A stretch of DNA of 13,726 nt. Origin: an uncultured Clostridia bacterium (GTDB lineage Bacteria > Bacillota > Clostridia > Peptostreptococcales > Anaerovoracaceae). The notes under the pieces are model-generated. The model did not search any database, was not told the DNA's origin, and worked only from the letters and a program-made list of their open reading frames with translations. Within the stretch, counting starts at the first letter, position 1; the number at the start of each line of letters is the position of its first letter. Shown here piece by piece: positions 1-7,540 of the stretch. The stretch is from assembly GCA_934277495.1 (NCBI GenBank), contig CAKQUI010000057.1, forward strand, positions 1-13,726, written 5' to 3'. The translations under genes were made by a program, and so were the position numbers.

Positions 1-138
1 GGAACAAAGTTCCACCCTGGTAACAACGTAGGAATCGGCGGAGATGATACTTTATTTGCAAAGATTGACGGAGCTGTTAAGTTCGAAAGATATGACAAGA
101 CAAGAAAGCAAGTAAGCGTATATCCAAAAGAAGCGTAA
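1..138 (+). CDS. rpmA: 50S ribosomal protein L27, C-terminal part (5' end outside window)
   Basis: The last 45 codons of L27, a large-subunit ribosomal protein that reaches the peptidyl-transferase centre through its N-terminus (not in this window). Reading from base 1, the residues [20 protein letters not shown] followed by a segment with [10 protein letters not shown] and a short C-terminal tail match the conserved C-terminal half of bacterial L27. The stop is TAA at 136-138. A strong intrinsic terminator starts ten bases later. The gene order rpmA then obgE is the common one in Firmicutes. Only the 3' part can be judged; nothing about the visible part is unusual. Confidence 0.96.
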   Translation, partial: GTKFHPGNNVGIGGDDTLFAKIDGAVKFERYDKTRKQVSVYPKEA

Positions 139-147
139 GCGATTTCG

Positions 148-177
148 AGCCCCTAAATAATTAGGGGCTTTATTTTT
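148..177 (+). terminator. Intrinsic terminator after rpmA
   Basis: A perfect 9-bp stem (148-156 with 161-169, sequence AGCCCCTAA/TTAGGGGCT) with the four-base loop ATAA is followed by a T-rich tract TTATTTTTT. This is a classic Rho-independent terminator for the ribosomal-protein transcript. It implies that obgE is at least partly transcribed separately from rpmA, or by read-through. Confidence 0.93.
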
Positions 178-180
178 TAT

Positions 181-352
181 AACATAGGAAATATCTCCTT
201 CGGAGATATTTCCGGAGTTTCAACGTTCGCAAGTGCTCACTCCAACTCAATGCGTTCGTTGCTGTCCGTTCTGTCTTGCGAATCGCCTTGCGGCTCTTCG
301 GACAGAAAGGCAAAGAAAGCACATTGAATGCGTTGCTGCACAGCAGCAACAT
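181..352. other. Structured non-coding spacer between rpmA and obgE
   Basis: No believable gene lies here. The stretch is full of self-complementary segments. A perfect 12-bp hairpin lies at 187-198/202-213 with the three-base loop TTC. A 7-bp hairpin lies at 332-338/344-350. Longer-range partners are also visible: TGTCCG (263-268) with CGGACA (299-304), the alternative TTCTGTC (269-275) with GACAGAA (301-307), and GTGCT (233-237) with AGCAC (318-322). The second and first of these sets overlap and so exclude each other. No -35/-10 pair was convincing. It may be a leader RNA of obgE or a dispersed intergenic repeat, which could be oriented on either strand. Confidence 0.6.
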
Positions 353-394
353 GTGTGCAAAGAAATCAAAGATTTCGTCTTGCACACTTTTTTT
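353..394 (+). terminator. Terminator-like hairpin just upstream of obgE
   Basis: An 8-bp outer stem GTGTGCAA (353-360) pairs with TTGCACAC (380-387). Within it a 6-bp stem GAAATC (362-367) pairs with GATTTC (371-376) around an AAA loop. The outer stem is followed at once by seven T residues (388-394). The shape is that of an intrinsic terminator, yet it ends only 13 bases before the obgE Shine-Dalgarno (408-414). It could be an attenuator controlling obgE or a second terminator of upstream transcription. Confidence 0.7.
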
Positions 395-419
395 ATCATT
401 TTATTCCAAGGAGGTCTGT

Positions 420-1727
420 ATGTTTGTAGACAGAGCCAGAATATCCATAAAGTCGGGAAAAGGAGGAAACGGAGCAGTTTCTTTCAGGCGAGAACCTTTC
501 GTTCCGGAAGGTGGACCTGATGGCGGAGACGGCGGAAAAGGCGGAGATGTTGTCTTTCAGGCAGATGAGAACCTGAGGACTCTGATGGACTTCAGATACA
601 AGAGAAAATATGAAGCAGAAAACGGTCAGGATGGTATGAAAAAGAAAAGATACGGCAAAAACGGAGCTGATCTTGTTATCAAAGTACCAGTCGGTACCGT
701 AGTTATAGATGAGGAATCCGGGCTTGTCATGAAAGATCTGACAGAACACGGCCAGTCCTTCATCGCTGCAAAAGGTGGAAAAGGTGGAAAAGGTAATACC
801 AAATACACGACATCGACAAGGCAGGCACCTAATTTTGCAGAAGCTGGCGGATTCGCTAAAGAGAGAAACATCATTCTTGAAATGAAACTTATCGCAGATG
901 TGGGGCTTGTGGGATTTCCTAATGTAGGTAAATCGACGCTTCTGTCTGTTGCAACAAGTGCGAAGCCTAAAATAGCAAATTATCACTTTACGACTATAGA
1001 TCCTAATCTTGGCGTTGTACAGATTTTTGATACAAGCTTCGTAATGGCAGATATCGCAGGTATCATAGAAGGTGCTCACCAGGGGGCAGGTCTTGGACAC
1101 AGGTTCCTGAAACACATAGAGAGAACCAAGGTGCTGATACATGTTGTTGATGTTTCAGGAAGTGAAGGTCGTGATCCTGTCGAGGATTTCGATAAGATAA
1201 ATAACGAGCTTGAACAGTACAGTCCGAGACTCATGAAAAAACCGCAGATAGTAGCTGCGAACAAGATCGATCTGATAAGCGAGGACGATCCGGGGTATAT
1301 AAAGTTCAAAGAATACGTCGAATCCAAAGGATACAAGGTGTTCCCGATGTCTGCTCCAATAAACATCGGCGTTCATGAGATCATTGCAGAAACAGCTGAT
1401 CAGCTCCAGAAACTTCTTCTCGATCCTCCGGAAGAGGATGAATATGAAATGTTTGATTTCGAACAGGATGAGTATGATCCGGAATACAGAGATGTCAAAG
1501 TTTCTTTCGATGGCAGGGATTATGTCCTTGAAGGAAAACAGCTTCTGAAGATATTCAATTCGACCAATTTCAATGATGGAGGTTCTATGAGATATCTTTA
1601 CAAGTACATCGAGAAGAGCGGAGCTTTTGAAAAATTAAAGGAGCTTGGCATAGAGGATGGCGATGTGATCAGAGTCGAGGATTATGAATTAGAATACTAC
1701 GATGATGATTACGGTTATGAAGAGTAG
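420..1727 (+). CDS. obgE: GTPase Obg (ObgE/CgtA), ribosome assembly and stress GTPase
   Basis: 435-aa Obg GTPase, which binds the 50S subunit, acts in ribosome maturation and is essential in most bacteria. The glycine-rich Obg fold fills roughly residues 1-158, with repeated GGxGG and GGKGGKG turns. The G domain follows: G1 GFPNVGKST at 165-173, G3 DIAG at 211-214, G4 NKID at 281-284 and G5 SAP at 311-313. The C-terminal OCT domain covers about 360-430 and ends in an acidic tail, giving the three-domain form typical of Firmicutes. The frame stays open upstream to 276, but I take the ATG at 420: AAGGAGG lies at 408-414 with five-base spacing, and MFVDRARI is the conserved Obg N-terminus. The upstream codons fall in the hairpin-rich spacer. 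Confidence 0.97.
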   Translation: MFVDRARISIKSGKGGNGAVSFRREPFVPEGGPDGGDGGKGGDVVFQADENLRTLMDFRYKRKYEAENGQDGMKKKRYGKNGADLVIKVPVGTVVIDEESGLVMKDLTEHGQSFIAAKGGKGGKGNTKYTTSTRQAPNFAEAGGFAKERNIILEMKLIADVGLVGFPNVGKSTLLSVATSAKPKIANYHFTTIDPNLGVVQIFDTSFVMADIAGIIEGAHQGAGLGHRFLKHIERTKVLIHVVDVSGSEGRDPVEDFDKINNELEQYSPRLMKKPQIVAANKIDLISEDDPGYIKFKEYVESKGYKVFPMSAPINIGVHEIIAETADQLQKLLLDPPEEDEYEMFDFEQDEYDPEYRDVKVSFDGRDYVLEGKQLLKIFNSTNFNDGGSMRYLYKYIEKSGAFEKLKELGIEDGDVIRVEDYELEYYDDDYGYEE

Positions 1728-1756
1728 TTTGGCAGATCAGGAAAGGCTTTGGTAAT

Positions 1757-3079
1757 ATGTGTTTTAATGAAATGAATATAGATGTGGACGGTATGCTCGA
1801 CACTCTGTCAGCATGCGTTGGCATAGCAAGTGTCAAAGGTGAGCCGGAGGAAGGCAAACCTTACGGAAGAGAGATATCAGATGCTCTTGAACTCATGCTT
1901 GAAACAGGCAGGAAAATGGGGTTCAGGACTGAGAATATAGACGGTCATGCGGGATATATAGAATATGGCAGCGGTGAAAAAATGGTTGCTGTGCTTGGTC
2001 ATATAGATGTCGTACCGGCAGGAGACGGCTGGGATTCAGATCCTTTTAAACTCGTGTCGAAGGACGGGAAACTGACAGGCAGAGGCGTGCTTGATGACAA
2101 AGGACCTATGACAGCAGCGTTATACGCATTAAAGGCTGTAAAAGAATCCGGGATATCCTTGAAACACAGGATCAGGATAATAATAGGGACAGATGAAGAG
2201 TCTGGCAGCAAAGATATGGTTAGGTACAAAGAGACTGAAGAGATGCCTGAGTATGCATTTACGCCTGATGCAATGTTCCCGGTAGTAAATTCCGAAAAAG
2301 GAATGGTCGTTTTCAGTATAAGCAGGAAACTGACGCCGTCAGATAAGAAAAAGCTGCTGGAAGCGTCGGGCGGACTTGTGACGAACCAGGTGCCGGACAA
2401 GGCAGCCTTGAGTGTAACAACTGGTTCTGAGACGATGGAATTCAGAAATACAGAAGGCAGAGCAGCCCATGGCAGCACGCCTGAAGCCGGGGTGAATGCA
2501 ATAGACAGTCTTATAGACGGCATATGCAGCAGTGAAAAGTATGAAGAACTGCCGGAAGAACTGAGATTGTTCACAGACTTTTATGAGAAATATCTGTCCG
2601 GCGATACAAGAGGAGTGAAATTCAGGGCAGACTGCAGTGACGCAAAACTTGGAGATGCTACATTCAATGCAGGAATACTTGAAGGTGATGAAAGTCATAT
2701 AAAAGTCATGGTGGATTACAGATATCCGGCTAACAAAGACTGCAAGCCATATCTTGAAAAAATAAAAGAAATATGCAGTCAGGAAGGTATGGAATTCGAA
2801 CTTGTAAAACATAAGCATGGTCTGTATTTCCCTGAGGATCATGAACTTGTAAAGACACTTATGGATGTATATGCTGAAGAAACAGGAAGCCGGATACCTC
2901 CTGCAAGTATGGGCGGCGGGACATATGCCAAGAGTCTTCCGAATACAGTTGCATTTGGGCCTATATTTCCAGATCATGAAGATACGATGCATCAGGCCAA
3001 TGAACACATCACACTGGATGATCTGGAGGCAAACTGCAGGATATATGCAAAAGCAATGATCAAACTTGCAAACCTGTAA
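1757..3079 (+). CDS. M20-family dipeptidase (PepV-like), dinuclear zinc
   Basis: 440-aa metallopeptidase of the M20 PepV/SapE group, which removes the N-terminal residue from dipeptides and some tripeptides in the cytoplasm. Two-zinc site residues are all visible: GHIDVVPAGDGW with H82 and D84, the bridging Asp in RGVLDDKGP (D113/D114), the catalytic Glu in GTDEESGS (E147, with ligand E148), D171 in TPDAMFPV, and H412 in the C-terminal HQANEH. The lid domain holds the GRAAHGSTPE segment at about 233-243. It is slightly shorter than the lactobacillal PepV. The start has AGGAAAGG about ten bases upstream; the gene begins 29 bases after obgE and is probably read through from it. Exact substrate (PepV, carnosinase-like or D-specific) cannot be told from sequence. 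Confidence 0.92.
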   Translation: MCFNEMNIDVDGMLDTLSACVGIASVKGEPEEGKPYGREISDALELMLETGRKMGFRTENIDGHAGYIEYGSGEKMVAVLGHIDVVPAGDGWDSDPFKLVSKDGKLTGRGVLDDKGPMTAALYALKAVKESGISLKHRIRIIIGTDEESGSKDMVRYKETEEMPEYAFTPDAMFPVVNSEKGMVVFSISRKLTPSDKKKLLEASGGLVTNQVPDKAALSVTTGSETMEFRNTEGRAAHGSTPEAGVNAIDSLIDGICSSEKYEELPEELRLFTDFYEKYLSGDTRGVKFRADCSDAKLGDATFNAGILEGDESHIKVMVDYRYPANKDCKPYLEKIKEICSQEGMEFELVKHKHGLYFPEDHELVKTLMDVYAEETGSRIPPASMGGGTYAKSLPNTVAFGPIFPDHEDTMHQANEHITLDDLEANCRIYAKAMIKLANL

Positions 3080-3085
3080 TTCTCA

Positions 3086-3114
3086 TTGACATTTTATAGA
3101 AATTATGGTAAACT
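3086..3114 (+). promoter_or_regulatory. Sigma-A-type promoter for the DUF3870 gene
   Basis: A perfect -35 TTGACA at 3086-3091, a 17-base spacer and a -10 TAAACT at 3109-3114, helped by an extended -10 TG at 3106-3107. Transcription should begin near 3121, only about 15 bases before the ATG at 3136, so the leader is very short and the GAGG (3121-3124) would sit at the extreme 5' end of the message. Confidence 0.75.
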
Positions 3115-3135
3115 GTTTAAGAGGTAGCTGATAAG

Positions 3136-3465
3136 ATGGACAAAATATATAAAGACACGACAGTTTATGTTCTTGGTCACGGCAAGACAAGCAGTGATAA
3201 TGCTATAACAAGCACATTCAAGATATTCTTTATAGGTTTCATTATAGACATGCAGACTGACGAGATAGTCGATCTTGAATGTTCCGCTACGATAGATATC
3301 ACGAAAAGATTCGTTCACGATCTGTTCATAGGCAGATCATTCGCTGAATATGACAGTGAACTGGTCGAAACGATCGGAAAAAGATATTTCGGTACATCCC
3401 AGAAGGCGATCGTGATAGCTTACAAGGATGCACTGAAGAAATACAGAGAAATTAAAAACGCATAA
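3136..3465 (+). CDS. DUF3870 domain protein (function unknown)
   Basis: 109-aa soluble protein, single domain, whose features match what I recall of the DUF3870 family found in clostridia: an N-terminal beta strand with GHGKTSSDNAIT, a hydrophobic FFIGFIIDM strand followed by DEIVDLECSATIDI, and a C-terminal RYFGTSQKAIVIAYKDALKKY. Length equals that of the family. No signal peptide or membrane segment; IFFIGFIID is a core strand, not a helix. No catalytic role is known. It has its own promoter immediately upstream and stands ahead of a peptide-use gene set, so it may be read with that set or alone, depending on whether the hairpin at 3532-3567 terminates. The ATG at 3136 has GAGG 11 bases upstream. 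Confidence 0.85.
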   Translation: MDKIYKDTTVYVLGHGKTSSDNAITSTFKIFFIGFIIDMQTDEIVDLECSATIDITKRFVHDLFIGRSFAEYDSELVETIGKRYFGTSQKAIVIAYKDALKKYREIKNA

Positions 3466-3531
3466 TACCGAAACTGCTTTATTCAATATGATGCAGCAAT
3501 CAGCTGACGGCTGTGTCTTCATGAGTGAAAT

Positions 3532-3578
3532 CCAGTATGGGTCTGATTTTGATTGGACTTGTACTGGTTTTTTGTTTT
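3532..3578 (+). terminator. Possible intrinsic terminator after the DUF3870 gene
   Basis: CCAGTA (3532-3537) pairs with TACTGG (3562-3567), with an inner GTC/GAC (3541-3543 with 3556-3558), and is followed directly by TTTTTTGTTTT (3568-3578). The loop is long and the stem modest, so strength is uncertain. If real, it lies inside what a long version of the next gene would call its N-terminal membrane segment, and it favours the later ATG at 3606 for that gene. Confidence 0.45.
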
Positions 3579-3605
3579 GGTAGGAGCAGGAAACAGGAGC
3601 ATGAT

Positions 3606-4376
3606 ATGATAAAAGAAAAACTGATAGAATACCTGAAGAGCGAAAATGTCGAAGGCGCATTTGCAGTAAAGAATCTCAGTACCGGTGAGTCCTATGGCTT
3701 CAGAGAGAATGAAGTCGTGCCGTCAGCAAGTCTTATCAAGGTATTCATACTGATAAGAGCTTTCAGCCTCATCAAAAAAGGTGACATATCTCTTGCTGAT
3801 GAGATAGAGGTAAGGCAGGAGGATATAGTTGCTTTCAGCGTGCTTGAATTCCTGAAGCCAAGAAAGTATCAGCTGGAAGAGCTGCTCAGGCTTATGATCG
3901 TGTACAGTGACAATACAGCTACAAATGTACTTATGGATCTTTTCGGAATAGATGCGATAAATGAAGAAATCGCCGCTATAGGATACAGTGATTCAGTCCT
4001 TCAGCGCAAGATGATGGATTTCAAGGCCGCGGAAGAAGGAAGACAGAATTATACTTCTGTGAAAGAAATGTTTGATCTTATGGAGAGACTTTACACAAAC
4101 AGTGTTCTGGGAGCTCCTTATGACGAGCAGATGGTAGAGATCATGAAGGGGCAGGCTGATGAAACAATGATGAGACAGGAACTGCCTGATGAGCTCGTTA
4201 TAGCCCGCAAGAGCGGAGAACTGGATGCACTGGATCACGATATTGCAATAGTATACACAGACAAGTGTGATTACATATATGTATTTTTCACATGGGATGC
4301 CAGAGATAACAACCAGGCCCGTGATGTGTTGTCGGAAACTTCAAGGATGGTATTCGACGACTTTATCAATAGATAA
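3606..4376 (+). CDS. Beta-lactamase-fold serine hydrolase (class A/PF13354-like), probably not a resistance enzyme
   Basis: 256-aa penicilloyl-serine-transferase-fold hydrolase. From the chosen start, the three active-site motifs are present in order and spacing: SLIK with S42/K45 (SxxK), SDN at 101-103, and KSG at 202-204. A class A omega-loop ExxLN with the deacylating Glu166 is not seen; the matching region reads DFKAAEEGRQNYTS. So it can probably be acylated but may not be an efficient beta-lactamase; peptide or cell-wall substrates are possible. Start choice: ATG 3606 has AGGAG at 3595-3599 with six-base spacing. The frame is open to GTG 3525, which would add a hydrophobic GLILIGLVLVFCF stretch and make a membrane-anchored protein, but neither GTG 3525 nor ATG 3537 has a ribosome binding site. 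Followed after 18 bases by the OPT transporter, likely one operon. Confidence 0.85.
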   Translation: MIKEKLIEYLKSENVEGAFAVKNLSTGESYGFRENEVVPSASLIKVFILIRAFSLIKKGDISLADEIEVRQEDIVAFSVLEFLKPRKYQLEELLRLMIVYSDNTATNVLMDLFGIDAINEEIAAIGYSDSVLQRKMMDFKAAEEGRQNYTSVKEMFDLMERLYTNSVLGAPYDEQMVEIMKGQADETMMRQELPDELVIARKSGELDALDHDIAIVYTDKCDYIYVFFTWDARDNNQARDVLSETSRMVFDDFINR

Positions 4377-4394
4377 TAAACGAGGAGGAGAAAA

Positions 4395-6356
4395 ATGGAT
4401 AATAGTGAAAACAAGAGAACTGCTGACTTTTATTCAAAAGTAAGCGGTGAAGACTACAAACCGTATGTCTCGCCTGAAGAAAATGTCAGAGAGTTCACTG
4501 TAAGAGCAGTTGTGATCGGCTGTATCCTTGCATGCCTGTTCGGTGCTGCCAATGCATACCTGGCCATGAAGATAGGTATGACGATATGTGCATCGATACC
4601 GGCTGCTGTTATAGGTATGGCGGTGCTCAAAGGATTCAAGAACAGTTCTGTACTTGAAAACAATATCGTGCAGACTGTAGGTTCGTCCGGAGAAGCACTC
4701 GCTGCAGGTGTTGCATTCACACTGCCTGCACTGCTGCTTATGGGCATCAATGTCAAATTAGTGACTATTTTTGCCATTGCAGCACTGGGCGGAGTACTTG
4801 GCTGTCTGCTGATGATACCTATAAGAAAGTTCCTTATAAAGGACGAGCATGGCAAACTGCCGTATCCTGAAGGAACAGCCTGTGCTGAGGTAATAGTTGC
4901 AGGTAAAGAAGGCGGAACGACATCAAAGATGCTGTTCAAAGGTATCGGTATAGGCGGTATCTTCAAATTCCTGACAAACGGATTCTGCCTGTTCCCAGAG
5001 GAGCTGGATATACCTCTCAAGGGATATCTCAAAGGCGGAGCTGTAGGTCTGGATGTATATCCATCGCTGCTGGGTGCAGGATTCCTGGTAGGACCGAGGA
5101 TAGCAGCGATGTCGCTGGCAGGTTCGGTCATTGGCTGGTTCGTTATACTGCCGACGATATTTTTTATAGGACAGTATGCTCCGGACGCTATAGGTCTTGC
5201 TGATGTTCCTATCGCAGAACTGGATCACTGGGGTCTGTGGACTTACTATCTCAAGTACATAGGTATAGGATCGGTAGTAATGGGCGGATTCATCAGCCTT
5301 TTCAAGGCATTGCCTATCATCTACAAATCATTCAAGGGAACATTTGCTGCATATAAACTCAAAGCAGAGGATGTCAAGAGAACAGACAGAAATATTTCAG
5401 TGAAGGTACTCGTTATACTTGCTATCATAATACTTGCTATTATAGCATTCCTGCCTGTATTCCCGAATGCAATGGCAGGAAGCATAGGTGCTATACTGGT
5501 ACTGGTGTTCGGGTTCATATTCGTAACAGTTTCTGCGCATCTCGTAGGATATGTAGGAAGCTCAAACAATCCTATAGTAGCGATGTCCATAGGAGGTCTG
5601 CTTGTAACGGCTGTACTGTTCAGAGTGATGGGATTCAGTGGTACAAGCGGTACTATAGCGATCGTAGTAGTAGGTTCTATAATATGTATATGCATCGGTG
5701 TATCGGGTGATATGGCACAGGATCTGAAGACAGGATTCCTGCTTGGTGCAACTCCGAGAAATCAGCAGTATGGACAGATGATCGGTATCATCACATCTGC
5801 AGCTGTAATGGGAGCGGTTATCATAATGCTGGACAAGGTATACACTATCGGAAGTGAGAAGCTGGCTGCTCCGCATGCTACAATGATAAAATCCCTGGCT
5901 GAAGGTGTTATGCAGGGTAATCTTCCATGGTCGCTCATCCTTATAGGTATGGGCATTGCAGTTGCTGTATGGCTTATTGGCGGAGAAGTGCTGCCGTTCT
6001 CAGTAGGACTTTACCTGCCGATCCATCTTAGCGTGACTATGATGATAGGTGGAGCTATAAGAGGCATCCTGGATCATAAGAAGAGCTACAGTGATAAAAC
6101 AAGAGCAAAGAAACTTGAAAAAGGAACTATGTATGCGTCCGGATACATTGCAGGTGATGCACTGGTAGGCGTTATAGCAACAGTTCTGATATACGTCGGA
6201 ACAGGAGTAGATTCATGGGGATTCCTGGATTTCCTCAGGACAGACAATGCATGGATATCATTTGCCTTCTTTGCTGTGATCGTGGCATATTTTGCATATG
6301 TGATCTTCAGCAAGAGCGATGAAGACAAACTTGACGGAAGAGACCTGAAGATGTAA
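4395..6356 (+). CDS. OPT-family oligopeptide transporter
   Basis: 653-aa polytopic membrane protein of the OPT superfamily (bacterial TIGR00733-type), a proton-coupled importer of small peptides; some relatives move metal chelates. About 14-16 hydrophobic segments alternate with short loops. Signature pieces include the first helix ending in AANAYLAMKIGMT (about 50-62), NIVQTVGSSGEALAAGVAF (90-108), the KLPYPEGTACAEV loop (154-166), a central SSNNPIVAMSIGG, and a C-terminal PFSVGLYLPIHLS. The N-terminal 30 residues are polar and cytoplasmic. A GAGGAGGAG ribosome binding site sits four bases before the ATG. The gene lies between a serine hydrolase and a dipeptide epimerase, which argues for peptide rather than siderophore transport; this is inference. 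Confidence 0.94.
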   Translation: MDNSENKRTADFYSKVSGEDYKPYVSPEENVREFTVRAVVIGCILACLFGAANAYLAMKIGMTICASIPAAVIGMAVLKGFKNSSVLENNIVQTVGSSGEALAAGVAFTLPALLLMGINVKLVTIFAIAALGGVLGCLLMIPIRKFLIKDEHGKLPYPEGTACAEVIVAGKEGGTTSKMLFKGIGIGGIFKFLTNGFCLFPEELDIPLKGYLKGGAVGLDVYPSLLGAGFLVGPRIAAMSLAGSVIGWFVILPTIFFIGQYAPDAIGLADVPIAELDHWGLWTYYLKYIGIGSVVMGGFISLFKALPIIYKSFKGTFAAYKLKAEDVKRTDRNISVKVLVILAIIILAIIAFLPVFPNAMAGSIGAILVLVFGFIFVTVSAHLVGYVGSSNNPIVAMSIGGLLVTAVLFRVMGFSGTSGTIAIVVVGSIICICIGVSGDMAQDLKTGFLLGATPRNQQYGQMIGIITSAAVMGAVIIMLDKVYTIGSEKLAAPHATMIKSLAEGVMQGNLPWSLILIGMGIAVAVWLIGGEVLPFSVGLYLPIHLSVTMMIGGAIRGILDHKKSYSDKTRAKKLEKGTMYASGYIAGDALVGVIATVLIYVGTGVDSWGFLDFLRTDNAWISFAFFAVIVAYFAYVIFSKSDEDKLDGRDLKM

Positions 6357-6376
6357 CTTGAAAAGAAGGTATTAAG

Positions 6377-7465
6377 ATGAAAATAACTGATATTCAACTG
6401 AAACGTATAGATATACCTCTGAAGAAAACATTCAAGACAGCACTGAGGACTGTTGATGTTGCTGAAAACATCGTTGTTGTCATGAAAGCTGACGACGGGA
6501 CTGTTGGATATGGTGCAGCTCCGCCTACCGCTGCGATAACCGGCGATACAGTGGAATCCATCGTCGAGGCAGTGCGTGATCATATTGCGCCTGCCCTCAT
6601 AGGTATGGATGTGGAGAACTTAGATGGCATAATGAATACCATTGCCGGTGCAGTCGCAGGGAACACAAGCCCTAAGGCAGCATGCGACATGGCTGTGTAC
6701 GATCTTGCAGGAAAACATTACGGCATACCTCTGTACAAATTCTTCGGAGGATACAGAAAGACACTGGAAACAGATCTTACTATAAGTATAAATTCTCCGG
6801 AAGAGATGGAGCGTGATGCTCTTGATGCAGTTGCTCAGGGTTTCTCAGCGCTCAAACTCAAAGTTGGTATAGGTCCTGAGATTGATATCGAGCGTGTCAA
6901 AGCTGTAAGAGCAGCTGTAGGTAATGATATCAAGATCAGACTTGATGCGAATCAGGGATGGACTCCTCAGGAGGCCATAGATGTCATAAATAAGCTGGAC
7001 CGCATGGGAATGGACATAGAATTTGTTGAACAGCCTGTGAAAGCACGGGATTTTGCAGGTATGAAAACTGTTCGCAGTAACGTCAATATACCTGTTATGG
7101 CTGATGAAAGTGTTTTTTCGCCAAAAGACGCTATAGAACTTCTTGAAATGGATGCAGTAGATATGCTTAATATCAAGCTCATGAAGTGCGGAGGTATATA
7201 CAATGCACTCAAGATAGCCAACATAGCAGAATGCTACGGTGTGGAATGTATGCTGGGATGCATGGTGGAGAGCAAAGTAGGTCTTGCTGCGGCAGCTCAT
7301 CTTGCTGCTGCAAAGAAAAATATCACAAGAGTCGATCTTGATGCAGCTATACTGCTGGCAAGCGACCCTGTGGACGGCGGATACATCAAGCGTATACCAT
7401 TCTTCGATGTTGCAGATGCACCGGGACTTGGTATAAACGGCATAGATGGAATGACGGAAATATAG
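6377..7465 (+). CDS. Dipeptide epimerase (L-Ala-D/L-Glu epimerase-like, enolase superfamily)
   Basis: 362-aa member of the muconate-lactonising subgroup of the enolase superfamily. The capping domain comes first, then a (beta/alpha)7-beta barrel. Active-site residues line up with the Bacillus subtilis AEE enzyme almost number for number: base pair K160/K162 in LKLKVG, metal ligands D190 (RLDANQGW), E218 (FVEQP) and D243 (MADES), and the opposite base K267 (NIKLMK). A DLD at 320-322 corresponds to the DxD that binds the dipeptide ammonium group, which separates dipeptide epimerases from other superfamily members. The reaction is epimerisation at C-alpha of the second residue of a dipeptide, in murein recycling L-Ala-D-Glu to L-Ala-L-Glu. 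ATG 6377 has AGAAGG seven bases before it. It ends the operon and is followed by a terminator. Precise dipeptide specificity is not readable. Confidence 0.92.
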   Translation: MKITDIQLKRIDIPLKKTFKTALRTVDVAENIVVVMKADDGTVGYGAAPPTAAITGDTVESIVEAVRDHIAPALIGMDVENLDGIMNTIAGAVAGNTSPKAACDMAVYDLAGKHYGIPLYKFFGGYRKTLETDLTISINSPEEMERDALDAVAQGFSALKLKVGIGPEIDIERVKAVRAAVGNDIKIRLDANQGWTPQEAIDVINKLDRMGMDIEFVEQPVKARDFAGMKTVRSNVNIPVMADESVFSPKDAIELLEMDAVDMLNIKLMKCGGIYNALKIANIAECYGVECMLGCMVESKVGLAAAAHLAAAKKNITRVDLDAAILLASDPVDGGYIKRIPFFDVADAPGLGINGIDGMTEI

Positions 7466-7498
7466 CAAACAACATAACTCCCAATAAATGAGAGAAAG

Positions 7499-7540
7499 AC
7501 AGGAAGTGTCACATGAAAGTGCTTTCTGTTTTTCTTTTTG
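7499..7540 (+). terminator. Intrinsic terminator closing the peptide-use operon
   Basis: ACAGGAAG (7499-7506) pairs with CTTTCTGT (7522-7529), one G-T pair, with a further CAC/GTG pair inside (7510-7512 with 7519-7521). The run TTTTTTCTTTTTG follows. This separates the epimerase transcript from the SpoIVFA-like gene. Confidence 0.85.

Noticed and set aside
170..385. A 71-codon open frame on the minus strand in the rpmA-obgE spacer
   Set aside because: It lies wholly across hairpins and both terminator-like stems, has a composition rich in Leu, Arg and Cys unlike a real protein, and no ribosome binding site. It is better explained as open by chance in structured non-coding DNA.
276..419. A 48-codon N-terminal extension of Obg
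   Set aside because: The frame is open, but the conserved Obg N-terminus and a perfect ribosome binding site mark ATG 420, and the extension runs through a terminator-like hairpin.
396..1142. A long minus-strand frame (248 codons) opposite obgE
   Set aside because: It is antisense to a certain gene, rich in Cys, Phe and Ser as expected for a shadow, and no family is recognisable.
3525..4376. Antibiotic-resistance class A beta-lactamase
   Set aside because: The SxxK, SDN and KSG motifs are present, but the Glu166 ExxLN loop is not visible and the setting is peptide metabolism, so resistance is not supported.
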